Source: a virus. Taken from it: DNA of 37,983 nucleotides. The stretch lies in the IMG/VR virus record IMGVR_UViG_3300019762_000004, positions 1 through 37,983 of that record. The stretch is one strand, 5' to 3'. Shown piece by piece: positions 29,888-36,271 of the stretch. The notes beneath the pieces are model-generated. The model did not search any database. It saw only the letters and a list, made by a program, of their open reading frames with translations, and was not told the origin of the DNA. Within the stretch, counting starts at the first letter, position 1. Each line of letters opens with the position of its first letter. A program made the position numbers and the translations under genes.

Positions 29888-30598
29888 ATGAAGATAGTTG
29901 AATTAAAAAAAGAATTACCAGTTACTAATAGTGAAATCGTAGCTGAAGGTACAAACAGAACTCACAAATCAGTGATACAACTTATTCGGCAGTATGAAAA
30001 ACAATTAAACGAGTTCGGAACTTTAGCATTTGAAATGCGTAAGTCAGGCGGTAGACCTACCGAGATAGCATTGTTAAATGAGTCGCAAGTATACTTTTTG
30101 ATGACGTTAATGAGAAACAATGAAATAGTAGTGCTATTCAAAAAAAGATTAGTTAAAGAATTTATGAAAATGAAACAAGCTTTGATCCAATTACAAGTCA
30201 ATAGAAATAACGACGAATGGAAACTAAACAGAGATAAAGGAAAGAGAATCAGGAAGGAAACTACTGACACGATTCAGGATTTCGTTAGATACGCAACCAA
30301 TCAAGGTAGTAAAAACGCTGTTAAGTATTATGGCAATATAACTAAAATGGAAAATAAAGCGTTGTTTATACTAGAGCAAAAATATCCTAATGTAAGACAA
30401 ATGTTGAATAATTATCAGTTAACAACATTACACACCGCTGACATGATAGTTTCGGAAGCGTTAAAAGATGGAATGGAAAAAAAATTACACTATAAAGAAA
30501 TCTACAAACTAGCCAAAGAAAGGGTTGAAAAGTTATCACTATTAATTAAGCCAACAATGGTTATCAGTTATGAAGAAGTGAAAGTATTGGAGGACTAA
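29888..30598 (+). CDS. rha: Rha-family phage regulatory protein (236 aa)
   Basis: The N-terminal 100 residues carry the Rha signature: VTNSEIVAEGTNRTHKSVIQ, RKSGGRPTEIALLNESQVYF and LMRNNEIVVLFKKRLVKEFM. The C-terminal part is a separate helical domain with a basic linker (NRDKGKRIRKETTD), the two-part plan of Rha/antirepressor proteins. Rha proteins modulate phage growth or lysogeny decisions. The promoter with an inverted repeat just upstream suggests it is itself repressed. The gene has RBS AAAGGTGG. Confidence 0.82.
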   Translation: MKIVELKKELPVTNSEIVAEGTNRTHKSVIQLIRQYEKQLNEFGTLAFEMRKSGGRPTEIALLNESQVYFLMTLMRNNEIVVLFKKRLVKEFMKMKQALIQLQVNRNNDEWKLNRDKGKRIRKETTDTIQDFVRYATNQGSKNAVKYYGNITKMENKALFILEQKYPNVRQMLNNYQLTTLHTADMIVSEALKDGMEKKLHYKEIYKLAKERVEKLSLLIKPTMVISYEEVKVLED

Positions 30599-30600
30599 AC

Positions 30601-30792
30601 ATGAACGTTAAAATACTGTTTGATTATATGGATGCCTGTTGCTTCTTTGGATTAAATCCAAATATAAAAGGGTTAAGTGAACACAAGGCACTATTTGACA
30701 GATACGAAGCGATAACAGAGTGTTATAGATTAAACAAAGATCAGTTAGCAAAATTTAAAGCTAAACACGCAGAGGGATTATTGGAGGGTTAG
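30601..30792 (+). CDS. Small hypothetical protein (63 aa)
   Basis: It lies two bases after rha and two before the methyltransferase. Helical with adjacent Cys residues (YMDACCFFGLNPNIKGLSEH; LNKDQLAKFKAKHAEGLLEG). No family is recognised; co-transcription with the methyltransferase is likely. Confidence 0.55.
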   Translation: MNVKILFDYMDACCFFGLNPNIKGLSEHKALFDRYEAITECYRLNKDQLAKFKAKHAEGLLEG

Positions 30793-30794
30793 GT

Positions 30795-31706
30795 ATGAAT
30801 GTATTAAGTTTGTTTGATGGAATGAGTTGTGGAAGAATAGCCTTAGAAAAAGCAGGGGTTAAAGTTAACAATTATTTTAGTAGCGAGATAAAAGAACACG
30901 CTATTGAGGTTGCTAATTATAATTACCAAGAAGATGAAAAAAATAGACTTGGAGATATAACGGAAATAGACGGATTTAATTTGCCTAAAATTGATTTATT
31001 AATCGGTGGTAGTCCTTGTCAAGACTTTAGTGTAGCTAACAAAGAAAGATTGGGAGTGGAAGGGATTAAAAGTGGATTGTTTTATGAATTTGTAAGGCTA
31101 TTAAAAGAAACTAAACCTAAATACTTTTTATTGGAAAATGTCAGAATGAAAAAAGAACATCAAGACATAATTAGCAAAGAGTTAGGTTGTGAACCTATTA
31201 TTATAAACTCAAAAGAAATAGCACCACAGTTAAGACATAGATTGTATTGGACTAATATTCCGAATATAACAAATATAGTACCAAAAGATACTTTTTTAAA
31301 TGAAGTGCTAGATAACGGTTGGGCTGACAGAAAAAAAGCGAGAGCGTTATTAGAAAGTGATTCAAGGCCATTGACTACACCGGTTAAAATGTGTCACAGA
31401 TACTTTAATACAGGATTTACAACGCTAATATTTAAGTCAAAAGAACATTATACGGAACTAAAAAAACACTTTGATCAAAACTTTAAAGGCAAAAAAGCAA
31501 AAGAAATTGACGTCCTAATTCCAAGTATGGATTTAAGCGTTTACAATGGAGTACGTTATATGAATAAAAAAGAAAGAGAAAGATGCCAAACGGTACCAGA
31601 AGGTTATACAGAAATATTGAGTGAAAATGATGCAGCGTGTTTGCTAGGTGATGGTTGGACAGTAGATGTAATAGCACATATACTTAGCTTTATGCCTAAG
31701 GAATAA
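30795..31706 (+). CDS. DNA (cytosine-5-)-methyltransferase (303 aa)
   Basis: All core motifs are visible: LSLFDGMSCGRIALEKAG (SAM binding, 4-21), SPCQDFS (73-79, catalytic C75), LLENVRM (motif VI), QLRHRLYW (145-152, motif VIII) and a closing LLGDGWTVDVIAHI (motif X). The target-recognition region (about 165-260) is short. Of the C5 enzymes it most resembles the compact Dnmt3-like phage type. I see no companion restriction enzyme, so it probably masks phage DNA from host restriction or alters gene control. Confidence 0.9.
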   Translation: MNVLSLFDGMSCGRIALEKAGVKVNNYFSSEIKEHAIEVANYNYQEDEKNRLGDITEIDGFNLPKIDLLIGGSPCQDFSVANKERLGVEGIKSGLFYEFVRLLKETKPKYFLLENVRMKKEHQDIISKELGCEPIIINSKEIAPQLRHRLYWTNIPNITNIVPKDTFLNEVLDNGWADRKKARALLESDSRPLTTPVKMCHRYFNTGFTTLIFKSKEHYTELKKHFDQNFKGKKAKEIDVLIPSMDLSVYNGVRYMNKKERERCQTVPEGYTEILSENDAACLLGDGWTVDVIAHILSFMPKE

Positions 31707-31708
31707 CC

Positions 31709-31885
31709 ATGAATGACCGTCTAACATGCGTTATAGGGTCAGCAACATTAACACGTGGTAGTAAGTACACAGTGATTAATAACAGGGAATCAGAGGTACA
31801 AGTCATGTGCGATGATGGCAAGTATCGGTGGATAAAGAGGGATAGGTTTTTAAGTAGAGAGGAATTGGAGAGGTGTAAAATATGA
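31709..31885 (+). CDS. Small SH3-like protein (58 aa)
   Basis: ATG 31709 lies just after the methyltransferase stop. The pattern GSKYTVINNRESEVQVMCDD, then KYRWIKRDRFLS matches small phage SH3-like barrels ('Y-V-N---V-V--D-G-----Y--RF'). Function is unknown. It overlaps the next gene as ATGA. Confidence 0.55.
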   Translation: MNDRLTCVIGSATLTRGSKYTVINNRESEVQVMCDDGKYRWIKRDRFLSREELERCKI

Positions 31886-32304
31886 AAGCGAATTTTATAA
31901 GAGATGCATTGGGATTAATACCTCAGTATTCAGCAAATGCAATGTTTGAACTTGAAGAACTAGAAAAGAAAGCTGCCAGGGTTGATGAACTTGAAGAAGA
32001 GTTAAAAGCTGACCATGCAGCCAGTGAAGAAGTTATCGAAAATTTAACTGTTGACTATAATGAAATGTGCGAAAAGGTTGCTGAATTAGAATTATTGTTA
32101 GATGTAGAAAAGTTAGAAGTTAAAGAACTAGAACGATTAGCTGAGATAGGAAAGGCTGTTGAATTTGCGATACAAGATTTTCAAGATGAATTTAAATGTA
32201 GTATATCACAAGACTATAAAGAGTTGTTAATTGTAGACCATGGAGATACATGGGTAAGTTTGATGGATTGGTACAGAGAAGAGGTGTCTAATGGCAAAAT
32301 ATAG
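31882..32304 (+). CDS. Coiled-coil hypothetical protein (140 aa)
   Basis: Residues 20-95 are a strongly acidic heptad helix (FELEELEKKAARVDELEEEL; CEKVAELELLLDVEKLEV). The C-terminal 45 residues are globular (DYKELLIVDHGDTWVSLMDW). It overlaps its neighbours by 4-14 bases. No enzyme motif; an oligomerising accessory protein. Confidence 0.55.
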   Translation: MKANFIRDALGLIPQYSANAMFELEELEKKAARVDELEEELKADHAASEEVIENLTVDYNEMCEKVAELELLLDVEKLEVKELERLAEIGKAVEFAIQDFQDEFKCSISQDYKELLIVDHGDTWVSLMDWYREEVSNGKI

Positions 32305-32479
32305 ACTATATAGCGGATATGAAATGGAAATAGAATTTAAACCATTTAGAATCACAGGAGACTACACAGAAGAGCAAAGGATTGAATTTATAGAAAAATT
32401 TAATCGTGTAGAGAAAATACAAGGAGTTGGAATGATATTACCAATTGATTTCGGAAAGAAAGAGGTGTCTAATGACTGA
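32291..32479 (+). CDS. Small hypothetical protein (62 aa)
   Basis: GAGAAGAGGTG lies before the start. A beta-alpha-beta pattern (YEMEIEFKPFRITGDYTEEQ; RVEKIQGVGMILPIDFGK) gives a compact fold. It overlaps the genes on both sides. No family is recognised. Confidence 0.5.
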   Translation: MAKYRLYSGYEMEIEFKPFRITGDYTEEQRIEFIEKFNRVEKIQGVGMILPIDFGKKEVSND

Positions 32480-32831
32480 TAGAGAGTTAAAAGGTTTAGT
32501 GATATTTTTAACTGTAATATGCTTATTGTTAATGTTTGGATCATCTGAAATATTAAACAAAAGTGCTGACAAAACAAGGGTAATTGAAACGCTAAATTCT
32601 ACTGTAATAGAACTAGAGAAAGATACGGCAGCTTTGGAACTAGAAAACAAAGAATTGAAGGCAATTGTTAAATCTAAGAATATGGAAATAGCAGAATTAA
32701 AACAATCAGAAAGAGAGTACATAAGACTAGCAGATACAATTGACAATTCGATAGGATATTCAGCAAAGGAAACACTCAATAAACTTGATATGATATGTCA
32801 AGAGTTAGGTATAAATCAGGGAGGTAAGTAG
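32472..32831 (+). CDS. Membrane-anchored coiled-coil protein (119 aa)
   Basis: ATG 32472 follows AAGAGGTG; an upstream in-frame start would only extend into the previous gene. One N-terminal membrane helix (GLVIFLTVICLLLMFGSS) is followed by a long heptad repeat (IETLNSTVIELEKDTAALEL; IVKSKNMEIAELKQSEREY). The plan resembles spanin/Rz-like or membrane-tethered phage accessory proteins, but a spanin makes no sense in a Gram-positive host. Perhaps superinfection exclusion or cell-envelope interaction. Confidence 0.6.
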   Translation: MTDRELKGLVIFLTVICLLLMFGSSEILNKSADKTRVIETLNSTVIELEKDTAALELENKELKAIVKSKNMEIAELKQSEREYIRLADTIDNSIGYSAKETLNKLDMICQELGINQGGK

Positions 32832-32984
32832 ATGGGCAATATTAGAAGTTACAAAAGAAGCATAAATCTAGAGGATAAGAGTTATAAATTGTCTATTAGA
32901 AATCAAGCGATAGTAATTAGCGTGATGATAGTTTTCATAACGTTATCGGTATTTTTAACAGTTGGAATAGTTGATATAATGTAG
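32832..32984 (+). CDS. Small single-pass membrane protein (50 aa)
   Basis: It starts on the base after the preceding stop. Basic, cytoplasmic-type N-terminus (RSYKRSINLEDKSYKLSIRN) and one hydrophobic helix (AIVISVMIVFITLSVFLTV). It is paired with the preceding membrane protein, hinting at a joint envelope role such as exclusion of other phages; this is inference. Confidence 0.5.
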   Translation: MGNIRSYKRSINLEDKSYKLSIRNQAIVISVMIVFITLSVFLTVGIVDIM

Positions 32985-33028
32985 TAATTGCAAGGGTTAC
33001 ATGGTATAATAGAAGGAGAGGGAATGAT

Positions 33029-33379
33029 ATGAAAGAGATAGAAGTAATAGTCAATGGATATGTAATAGCTAGGAATAAAGTAGATGATAACGTAGAAGTT
33101 TTTATGCATTGCAGAGAAACGCCAACTGGATGTGAAATGATATTTAAAGAAGGTGATGTAGTAGAAATAAGAAGCACTAAAGTTGCTACACCAGTAGACA
33201 TATACACAGCGTTAAAAGATTGTGAAGAGACAGGGCAACGATATGAAAAAGTTAATGAAGGATATGATAAATATAAAAAGCAAATAATGTTTAAAAATCC
33301 AGTGAGTGGAGTTAGGATTAAATCTCGTACAGGTGAAAGCAATATGCGTTTAAGTGGTATGTGGATACCGATAGACTAA
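33029..33379 (+). CDS. Hypothetical protein (116 aa)
   Basis: GAAGGAGAGGG precedes ATG 33029. The N-terminal 60 residues are beta-rich (IEVIVNGYVIARNKVDDNVE; EMIFKEGDVVEIRSTK) and the rest is charged and helical. No recognised domain. It begins a further small-gene cluster before the Acb2/Tad1-like gene. Confidence 0.55.
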   Translation: MKEIEVIVNGYVIARNKVDDNVEVFMHCRETPTGCEMIFKEGDVVEIRSTKVATPVDIYTALKDCEETGQRYEKVNEGYDKYKKQIMFKNPVSGVRIKSRTGESNMRLSGMWIPID

Positions 33380-33392
33380 GGGGGATAACAAC

Positions 33393-33533
33393 ATGAAAAA
33401 ATGTCCTAAGTGTGGAAAAGAAGACAACGCAGAGTATTGTAGCAAGTGCGGTACTAAGCTAGTTAGAATAGATACACTATCTCCTAACGGTGGTGGTGGA
33501 GAGAGTCAGCAAAGTTATTTTGGGATAAAGTAA
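33393..33533 (+). CDS. Double-CxxC zinc-ribbon mini-protein (46 aa)
   Basis: MKKCPKCGKE...EYCSKCGTKL gives a textbook zinc ribbon (C4/C7 and C16/C19), as in 'zinc-ribbon' domains at the start of many bacterial membrane proteins. A Gly-rich tail (GGGGES) follows. It lies between two genes with the same leader (AAGGGGGATAAC / AAAGGGGGATAAC). Role unknown. Confidence 0.65.
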   Translation: MKKCPKCGKEDNAEYCSKCGTKLVRIDTLSPNGGGGESQQSYFGIK

Positions 33534-33544
33534 AGGGGGATAAC

Positions 33545-33853
33545 ATGAACTATATAATAATACCGTGGGCAGTATGTTTAGTTATAATATTGATAAGAGA
33601 AGTAGAACTCAAGTTATATTGCAAAAGAAAAAACTACAAAGTGGAGCGTAAAGGATTACTAGAAAGCCTTATGGAAAAAACGAGAACTTTGTTATTAATG
33701 GCCATACCTTTGATTAATATAGTTATTGCATACGCTATGCTAACAAAAAATACAGAAGAATTATTAAAGCCAATGTTTGAAAAGGGCTTGATGTACAAGG
33801 TGGACGAAAACGGTGAAAAGATTACGTATAGAAGGTTTAGCATAGGACTATAA
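33545..33853 (+). CDS. Membrane protein with two helices (102 aa)
   Basis: Two hydrophobic helices ([18 protein letters not shown] at the start; [20 protein letters not shown] near 47-66) flank a basic cytoplasmic loop ([15 protein letters not shown]). It could be a superinfection-exclusion or other envelope protein. No family is recognised. Confidence 0.55.
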   Translation: MNYIIIPWAVCLVIILIREVELKLYCKRKNYKVERKGLLESLMEKTRTLLLMAIPLINIVIAYAMLTKNTEELLKPMFEKGLMYKVDENGEKITYRRFSIGL

Positions 33854-33905
33854 ATCAATTAGTGCAGGCTATCACAGCTACTCTACACAATATAAGGAGG
33901 AAACA

Positions 33906-34262
33906 ATGAGAGAACTAAAGACAATTCAAAAGCGAGAGAAACTAAACGTAGTATATGCAGTTGATGAAAAAGGGAATGGCGGAGCAAATCACAAATACAA
34001 GATAGTATGTGACTGCGTAAGTCCAAGTAGGATAATTGATTTTCAGAATGGAGCAAGAAAAGAGCCTGACTCGGAACATGGTATTATTGATTCTGATTTA
34101 CTAGAGATTGTGCTAGATAGAATGAAAAGCTTTCAAGAAGGGCCATTCAGTAGCAGAGAAAATGCAATTGTGATTACTAAACTCGAAGAAGCTTTGATGT
34201 GGATGAACCGTAGAGTCGAGGACAGAATTGAAAGAAGTGTATTAGGCAAGAATGAAAAGTAA
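33906..34262 (+). CDS. Acb2/Tad1-type cyclic-nucleotide sponge, putative anti-defence protein (118 aa)
   Basis: The segment from residue 45, [20 protein letters not shown], then [40 protein letters not shown] and DRIERSVLG, fits the helical-hairpin signature of the Acb2/Tad1 superfamily ('FQ-GP-KE-GVNG...LL-I--DRL--FQ-G-F-C-EN--A-TKLEEAL-WL--RT-DR--R-V-G'). Acb2 sequesters CBASS cyclic oligonucleotides and Tad1 the Thoeris signal. The N-terminal 44 residues (with [13 protein letters not shown]) match the sequence that precedes the hairpin in common phage homologues. Assignment is by pattern memory; ligand binding is untested. It ends the rightward accessory block. Confidence 0.72.
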   Translation: MRELKTIQKREKLNVVYAVDEKGNGGANHKYKIVCDCVSPSRIIDFQNGARKEPDSEHGIIDSDLLEIVLDRMKSFQEGPFSSRENAIVITKLEEALMWMNRRVEDRIERSVLGKNEK

Positions 34263-34269
34263 ACCAATC

Positions 34270-34295
34270 AGAGAGGATTAATTTTCCTCTCTTTT
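34270..34295 (+). terminator. Terminator after the Acb2/Tad1-like gene
   Basis: An 8-bp stem AGAGAGGA/TCCTCTCT (34270-34277 with 34285-34292) with loop TTAATTT is followed by TTT. It faces the end of the leftward operon at 34324. Confidence 0.75.
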
Positions 34296-34323
34296 GTGCT
34301 ATAAAGAAAAGCCTAACCAATGG

Positions 34324-34464
34324 CTAGACTTTAGAAGTATATATTTTGAGAAACTCTTGTTGTGATCTTAGGTAGAGGGTTAAGGCCTCTTTGATTTTAT
34401 CGGGATCGCCTTTGTAATAGGCTAGCAGTTCGGGGTTAACTCTTACTTTAAGTGTGTTATCCAT
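34324..34464 (-). CDS. Possible ribbon-helix-helix regulator (46 aa)
   Basis: The protein reads MDNTLKVRVNPELLAYYKGD, then PDKIKEALTLYLRSQQEFLK and a short end: one beta-strand and two helices, as in Arc/CopG-type regulators (45-53 aa). The start overlaps the preceding stop (TAATG). It is last in a leftward three-gene operon whose promoter holds palindromes. DNA binding is inferred from the secondary-structure pattern. Confidence 0.45.
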   Translation of the reverse strand: MDNTLKVRVNPELLAYYKGDPDKIKEALTLYLRSQQEFLKIYTSKV

Positions 34465-34637
34465 TAGCATTCTCTCCTTCTCAAATCAATCATATCTTGT
34501 TGCGCCCAACCTTGATGCGTTTCGGAGCTGTTTAAGTATTCTTGCTTTTCAAATTCAACTTGTTCATAGTGTGCTTTTTCACATCCACATTTGTTTTCGA
34601 TTGATTCACCGCAAAATTCGCAAAATAATTTTTTCAT
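34464..34637 (-). CDS. Small Cys-rich protein (57 aa)
   Basis: A strong AGGAGG leader precedes ATG 34637. CEFC (6-9) and CGC (17-19) would bind one zinc, followed by a helical tail (YEQVEFEKQEYLNSSETHQG). It is coupled to the RHH-like gene by TAATG. Function is unknown. Confidence 0.6.
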   Translation of the reverse strand: MKKLFCEFCGESIENKCGCEKAHYEQVEFEKQEYLNSSETHQGWAQQDMIDLRRREC

Positions 34638-34672
34638 GCGTGTACCTCCTGGTATAGAGGGGAAAAAGTCCC

Positions 34673-34861
34673 CTAGTTGTATAATTCGTTGTAAGCTTCT
34701 TCTAGTTTACTTTCGATCATTTCATTTCTCCAAGCATTATCTTTTAACCATCTGTCATTAGTTGCATAAGTTTTTCTGTTGTCTTTGTCTGCTTTGTAAT
34801 TTGCCAATGCTAATACTCTAAGTTTTTCGGTTGCTTTAAGTCCTGCTAGTAAGTTATCCAT
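34673..34861 (-). CDS. Small helical protein (62 aa), first of leftward operon
   Basis: I chose ATG 34861, five bases after TTGGAGG; a frame-extending ATG at 34873 lies upstream of that site. Helical and basic (LLAGLKATEKLRVLALANYK; RNEMIESKLEEAYNELYN). It is directly behind the divergent promoter pair. No family is recognised. Confidence 0.55.
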   Translation of the reverse strand: MDNLLAGLKATEKLRVLALANYKADKDNRKTYATNDRWLKDNAWRNEMIESKLEEAYNELYN

Positions 34862-34903
34862 ATTAACCTCCAAGTCATTGTTGTGTGTCTCATTTATAAA
34901 TAC

Positions 34904-34931
34904 ATTGTATCACATTTGTGCCACAAGTCAA
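34904..34931 (-). promoter_or_regulatory. Leftward promoter with palindromic operator candidates
   Basis: On the minus strand TTGACT (5/6) is 16 bases from TACAAT (5/6), itself preceded by TGA (extended -10). The spacer holds TTGTGGCACAA and TGTGATACA, two similar palindromic 9-11-mers, probably the binding sites of a repressor, perhaps the RHH-like product of this operon. Confidence 0.7.
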
Positions 34932-34939
34932 GGGGTTAA

Positions 34940-34977
34940 TTGAAATATTTTAAAAAAATCATTATATTTGATATACT
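34940..34977 (+). promoter_or_regulatory. Late promoter(s) ahead of terS
   Basis: TTGAAA (34940-34945) is 17 bases from TATATT (34963-34968). A second possible -10, TGATATACT (extended, 34969-34977), follows. Both precede the GGGAGAGGAG leader of terS and start the packaging/virion transcript. The region is divergent from the leftward promoter only about 10 bases away, so the two probably interfere or share a regulator. Confidence 0.65.
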
Positions 34978-34998
34978 AGAGGGAGAGGAGTTGATTAC

Positions 34999-35598
34999 AT
35001 GGCAGCTAATAGAAAGACTAACAAGTTAACAATTAAAGAAGAAAGCCTAGTACAAGCTATGTTGGTTGAGGATAGTCAACGTAAGGCCATGATAGCTTCT
35101 TTGTATAGTACAGACAATGCTAAACCTGAGACGATAGATAACAAGGCAAGCGCTATACTTAGAAAGCCCCATGTTAAGGCTAGGTATGACGAATTAAGGG
35201 CTAGGGCAATCAAAGAAGCAGAAGAAGAGGGCATATTCACTGTTAAACAAGTCTTAAAGGAGATTAAAGACCTTTTAGATACTAAGATAACAGATATAGC
35301 CGAAATCGTTACAGTGGAGAAAATAGAGCGTGATGACGAAGGCAAGATAGTTCTAGGTTCTGATGGTGAACCGTTAATAGAAACTTACCAAACAATGAGA
35401 ATAAAAGATACTGACGAAATGAGTGAAGCTGCGCTAAAGTCTATATCAGAGATAGGTCACAGTAGATATGGATTATATGTTAAAAGGTATGATAAACAAA
35501 AGACAATTGATCAAGCTGGTAAACACCTGAAGCTATTCACAGACAAAGTAGAACATTCAGGCGAAATATCAATGCCAATCATAAAAATAACAAAGTAG
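34999..35598 (+). CDS. terS: Terminase small subunit
   Basis: This 199-residue protein would recognise the packaging site and recruit the large subunit. It matches Terminase_2: an N-terminal HTH (KLTIKEESLVQAMLVEDSQR, then ASAILRKPHVKARYDELRAR), a central helical oligomerisation region (FTVKQVLKEIKDLLDTKITD) and the usual C-terminal phrase (FTDKVEHSGEISMPI). The amber stop is followed by an in-frame 27-codon stretch. It is separated from terL by the HNH gene. Confidence 0.9.
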   Translation: MAANRKTNKLTIKEESLVQAMLVEDSQRKAMIASLYSTDNAKPETIDNKASAILRKPHVKARYDELRARAIKEAEEEGIFTVKQVLKEIKDLLDTKITDIAEIVTVEKIERDDEGKIVLGSDGEPLIETYQTMRIKDTDEMSEAALKSISEIGHSRYGLYVKRYDKQKTIDQAGKHLKLFTDKVEHSGEISMPIIKITK

Positions 35599-35676
35599 CA
35601 ATTGCAATGGTTTGATTACATGTCGCCACAGGCGGAATACAAAAGGATTATGGCTTGTCGTGAGATAACCCCTCTA
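35599..35676 (+). pseudogene. Possible terL 5' remnant, in frame after terS
   Basis: After the terS amber stop the same frame stays open for 27 codons and reads QLQWFDYMSPQAEYKRIMAC then REITPLI. The FDY...Y..I pattern aligns with the start of the intact terL protein (YFDYILGAKYDAIVEIGGR). Two short DNA words, TTTGATTACAT and ACCCCTCTA, are shared between this segment and the start of terL. It may be what is left of an older terL start after the HNH gene entered. Confidence 0.35.
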
Positions 35677-36271
35677 ATTTAATTATTAGGAGGAACAATG
35701 AAAGAAATATGGAAAGATATAAAAGGATATGAGGGGTATTACCAAGTTAGCACCTTAGGAAGAGTTAAAAGTCTAGACAGGATAGTGTTGGCTAAAGATA
35801 AAAGGAAGATAAATTACAAAGGCAAGATTCTAAAGCTTTTAACTGCTAGAAAGTATATATCGGTATCTTTAAACAAATCAGGCGAATTTAAATCACCGTC
35901 AGTACACAGAATTGTTGCAGAAACCTTTATAGATAACCCGTTGTTAAAACAAGAAGTAAATCACATGGATGGAAATAAGTATAATAATCACGTTGACAAT
36001 CTGGAGTGGTGTACAAGAAAAGAAAATGATGATCATGCAAGAAAAACAGGGTTAACAAATACAAAAGGAGAAAATTGTTCATTATCTAAATTAAAAGAAA
36101 AAGATGTAATTGAAATTAGAAGATTATACGCGACTGGTGATTATTATCAAAAAGATATAGCTGAAATGTTTGGGATAACACAAGGCGGTGTCGGTCATAT
36201 AGTTAGGAGGATGGTATGGAAGCACATTTAGAAAAAACTATACGTATCACCCCTCTATATTTTGATTACAT
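35611..36271 (+). repeat. Short direct repeats flanking the HNH gene
   Basis: TTTGATTACAT occurs at 35611-35621 and 36261-36271; ACCCCTCTA occurs at 35668-35676 and 36249-36257. Their order is reversed on the two sides, so they are not one simple target duplication but two separate words shared by the terL start and the segment before the HNH gene. Confidence 0.6.
35698..36231 (+). CDS. HNH homing endonuclease (NUMOD4-HNH) between terS and terL
   Basis: Domains in order: NUMOD4 (WKDIKGYEGYYQVSTLGRVK, 5-24), an HNH_3 core with VHRIVAETFIDNP and VNHMDGNKYNNHVDNLEW (87-104, H89 and N97), and a C-terminal helix-turn-helix (YYQKDIAEMFGITQGGVGHI). Such free-standing endonucleases spread by cutting related genomes lacking them, and may be needed for or modulate packaging. 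Its end overlaps the terL start by 16 bases, so it supplies the terL ribosome binding site (AGGAGG). AT content resembles its neighbours. Confidence 0.9.
   Translation: MKEIWKDIKGYEGYYQVSTLGRVKSLDRIVLAKDKRKINYKGKILKLLTARKYISVSLNKSGEFKSPSVHRIVAETFIDNPLLKQEVNHMDGNKYNNHVDNLEWCTRKENDDHARKTGLTNTKGENCSLSKLKEKDVIEIRRLYATGDYYQKDIAEMFGITQGGVGHIVRRMVWKHI

Noticed and set aside
32445-32471. Upstream in-frame start for the membrane coiled-coil protein
   Set aside because: ATG 32472 has AAGAGGTG at a proper distance, while the extension lies within the previous gene and lacks a ribosome binding site.
33002-33010. Extended -10 promoter TGGTATAAT before the 33029 gene
   Set aside because: The expected start site would fall inside the ribosome binding site AGAAGGAGAGGG, leaving almost no leader, and no -35 lies at the right distance.
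34454-34657. Rightward frame of 67 codons
   Set aside because: It lies opposite the well-supported Cys-rich gene 34464-34637, which has AGGAGG and coupled starts. The rightward frame has no ribosome binding site and an implausible composition.
35677-36248. Group I or II intron carrying the HNH gene in terL
   Set aside because: Only about 20 bases lie between the repeat and the HNH start and the HNH frame runs into terL, so there is no room for an intron core. terL is complete from its own start.
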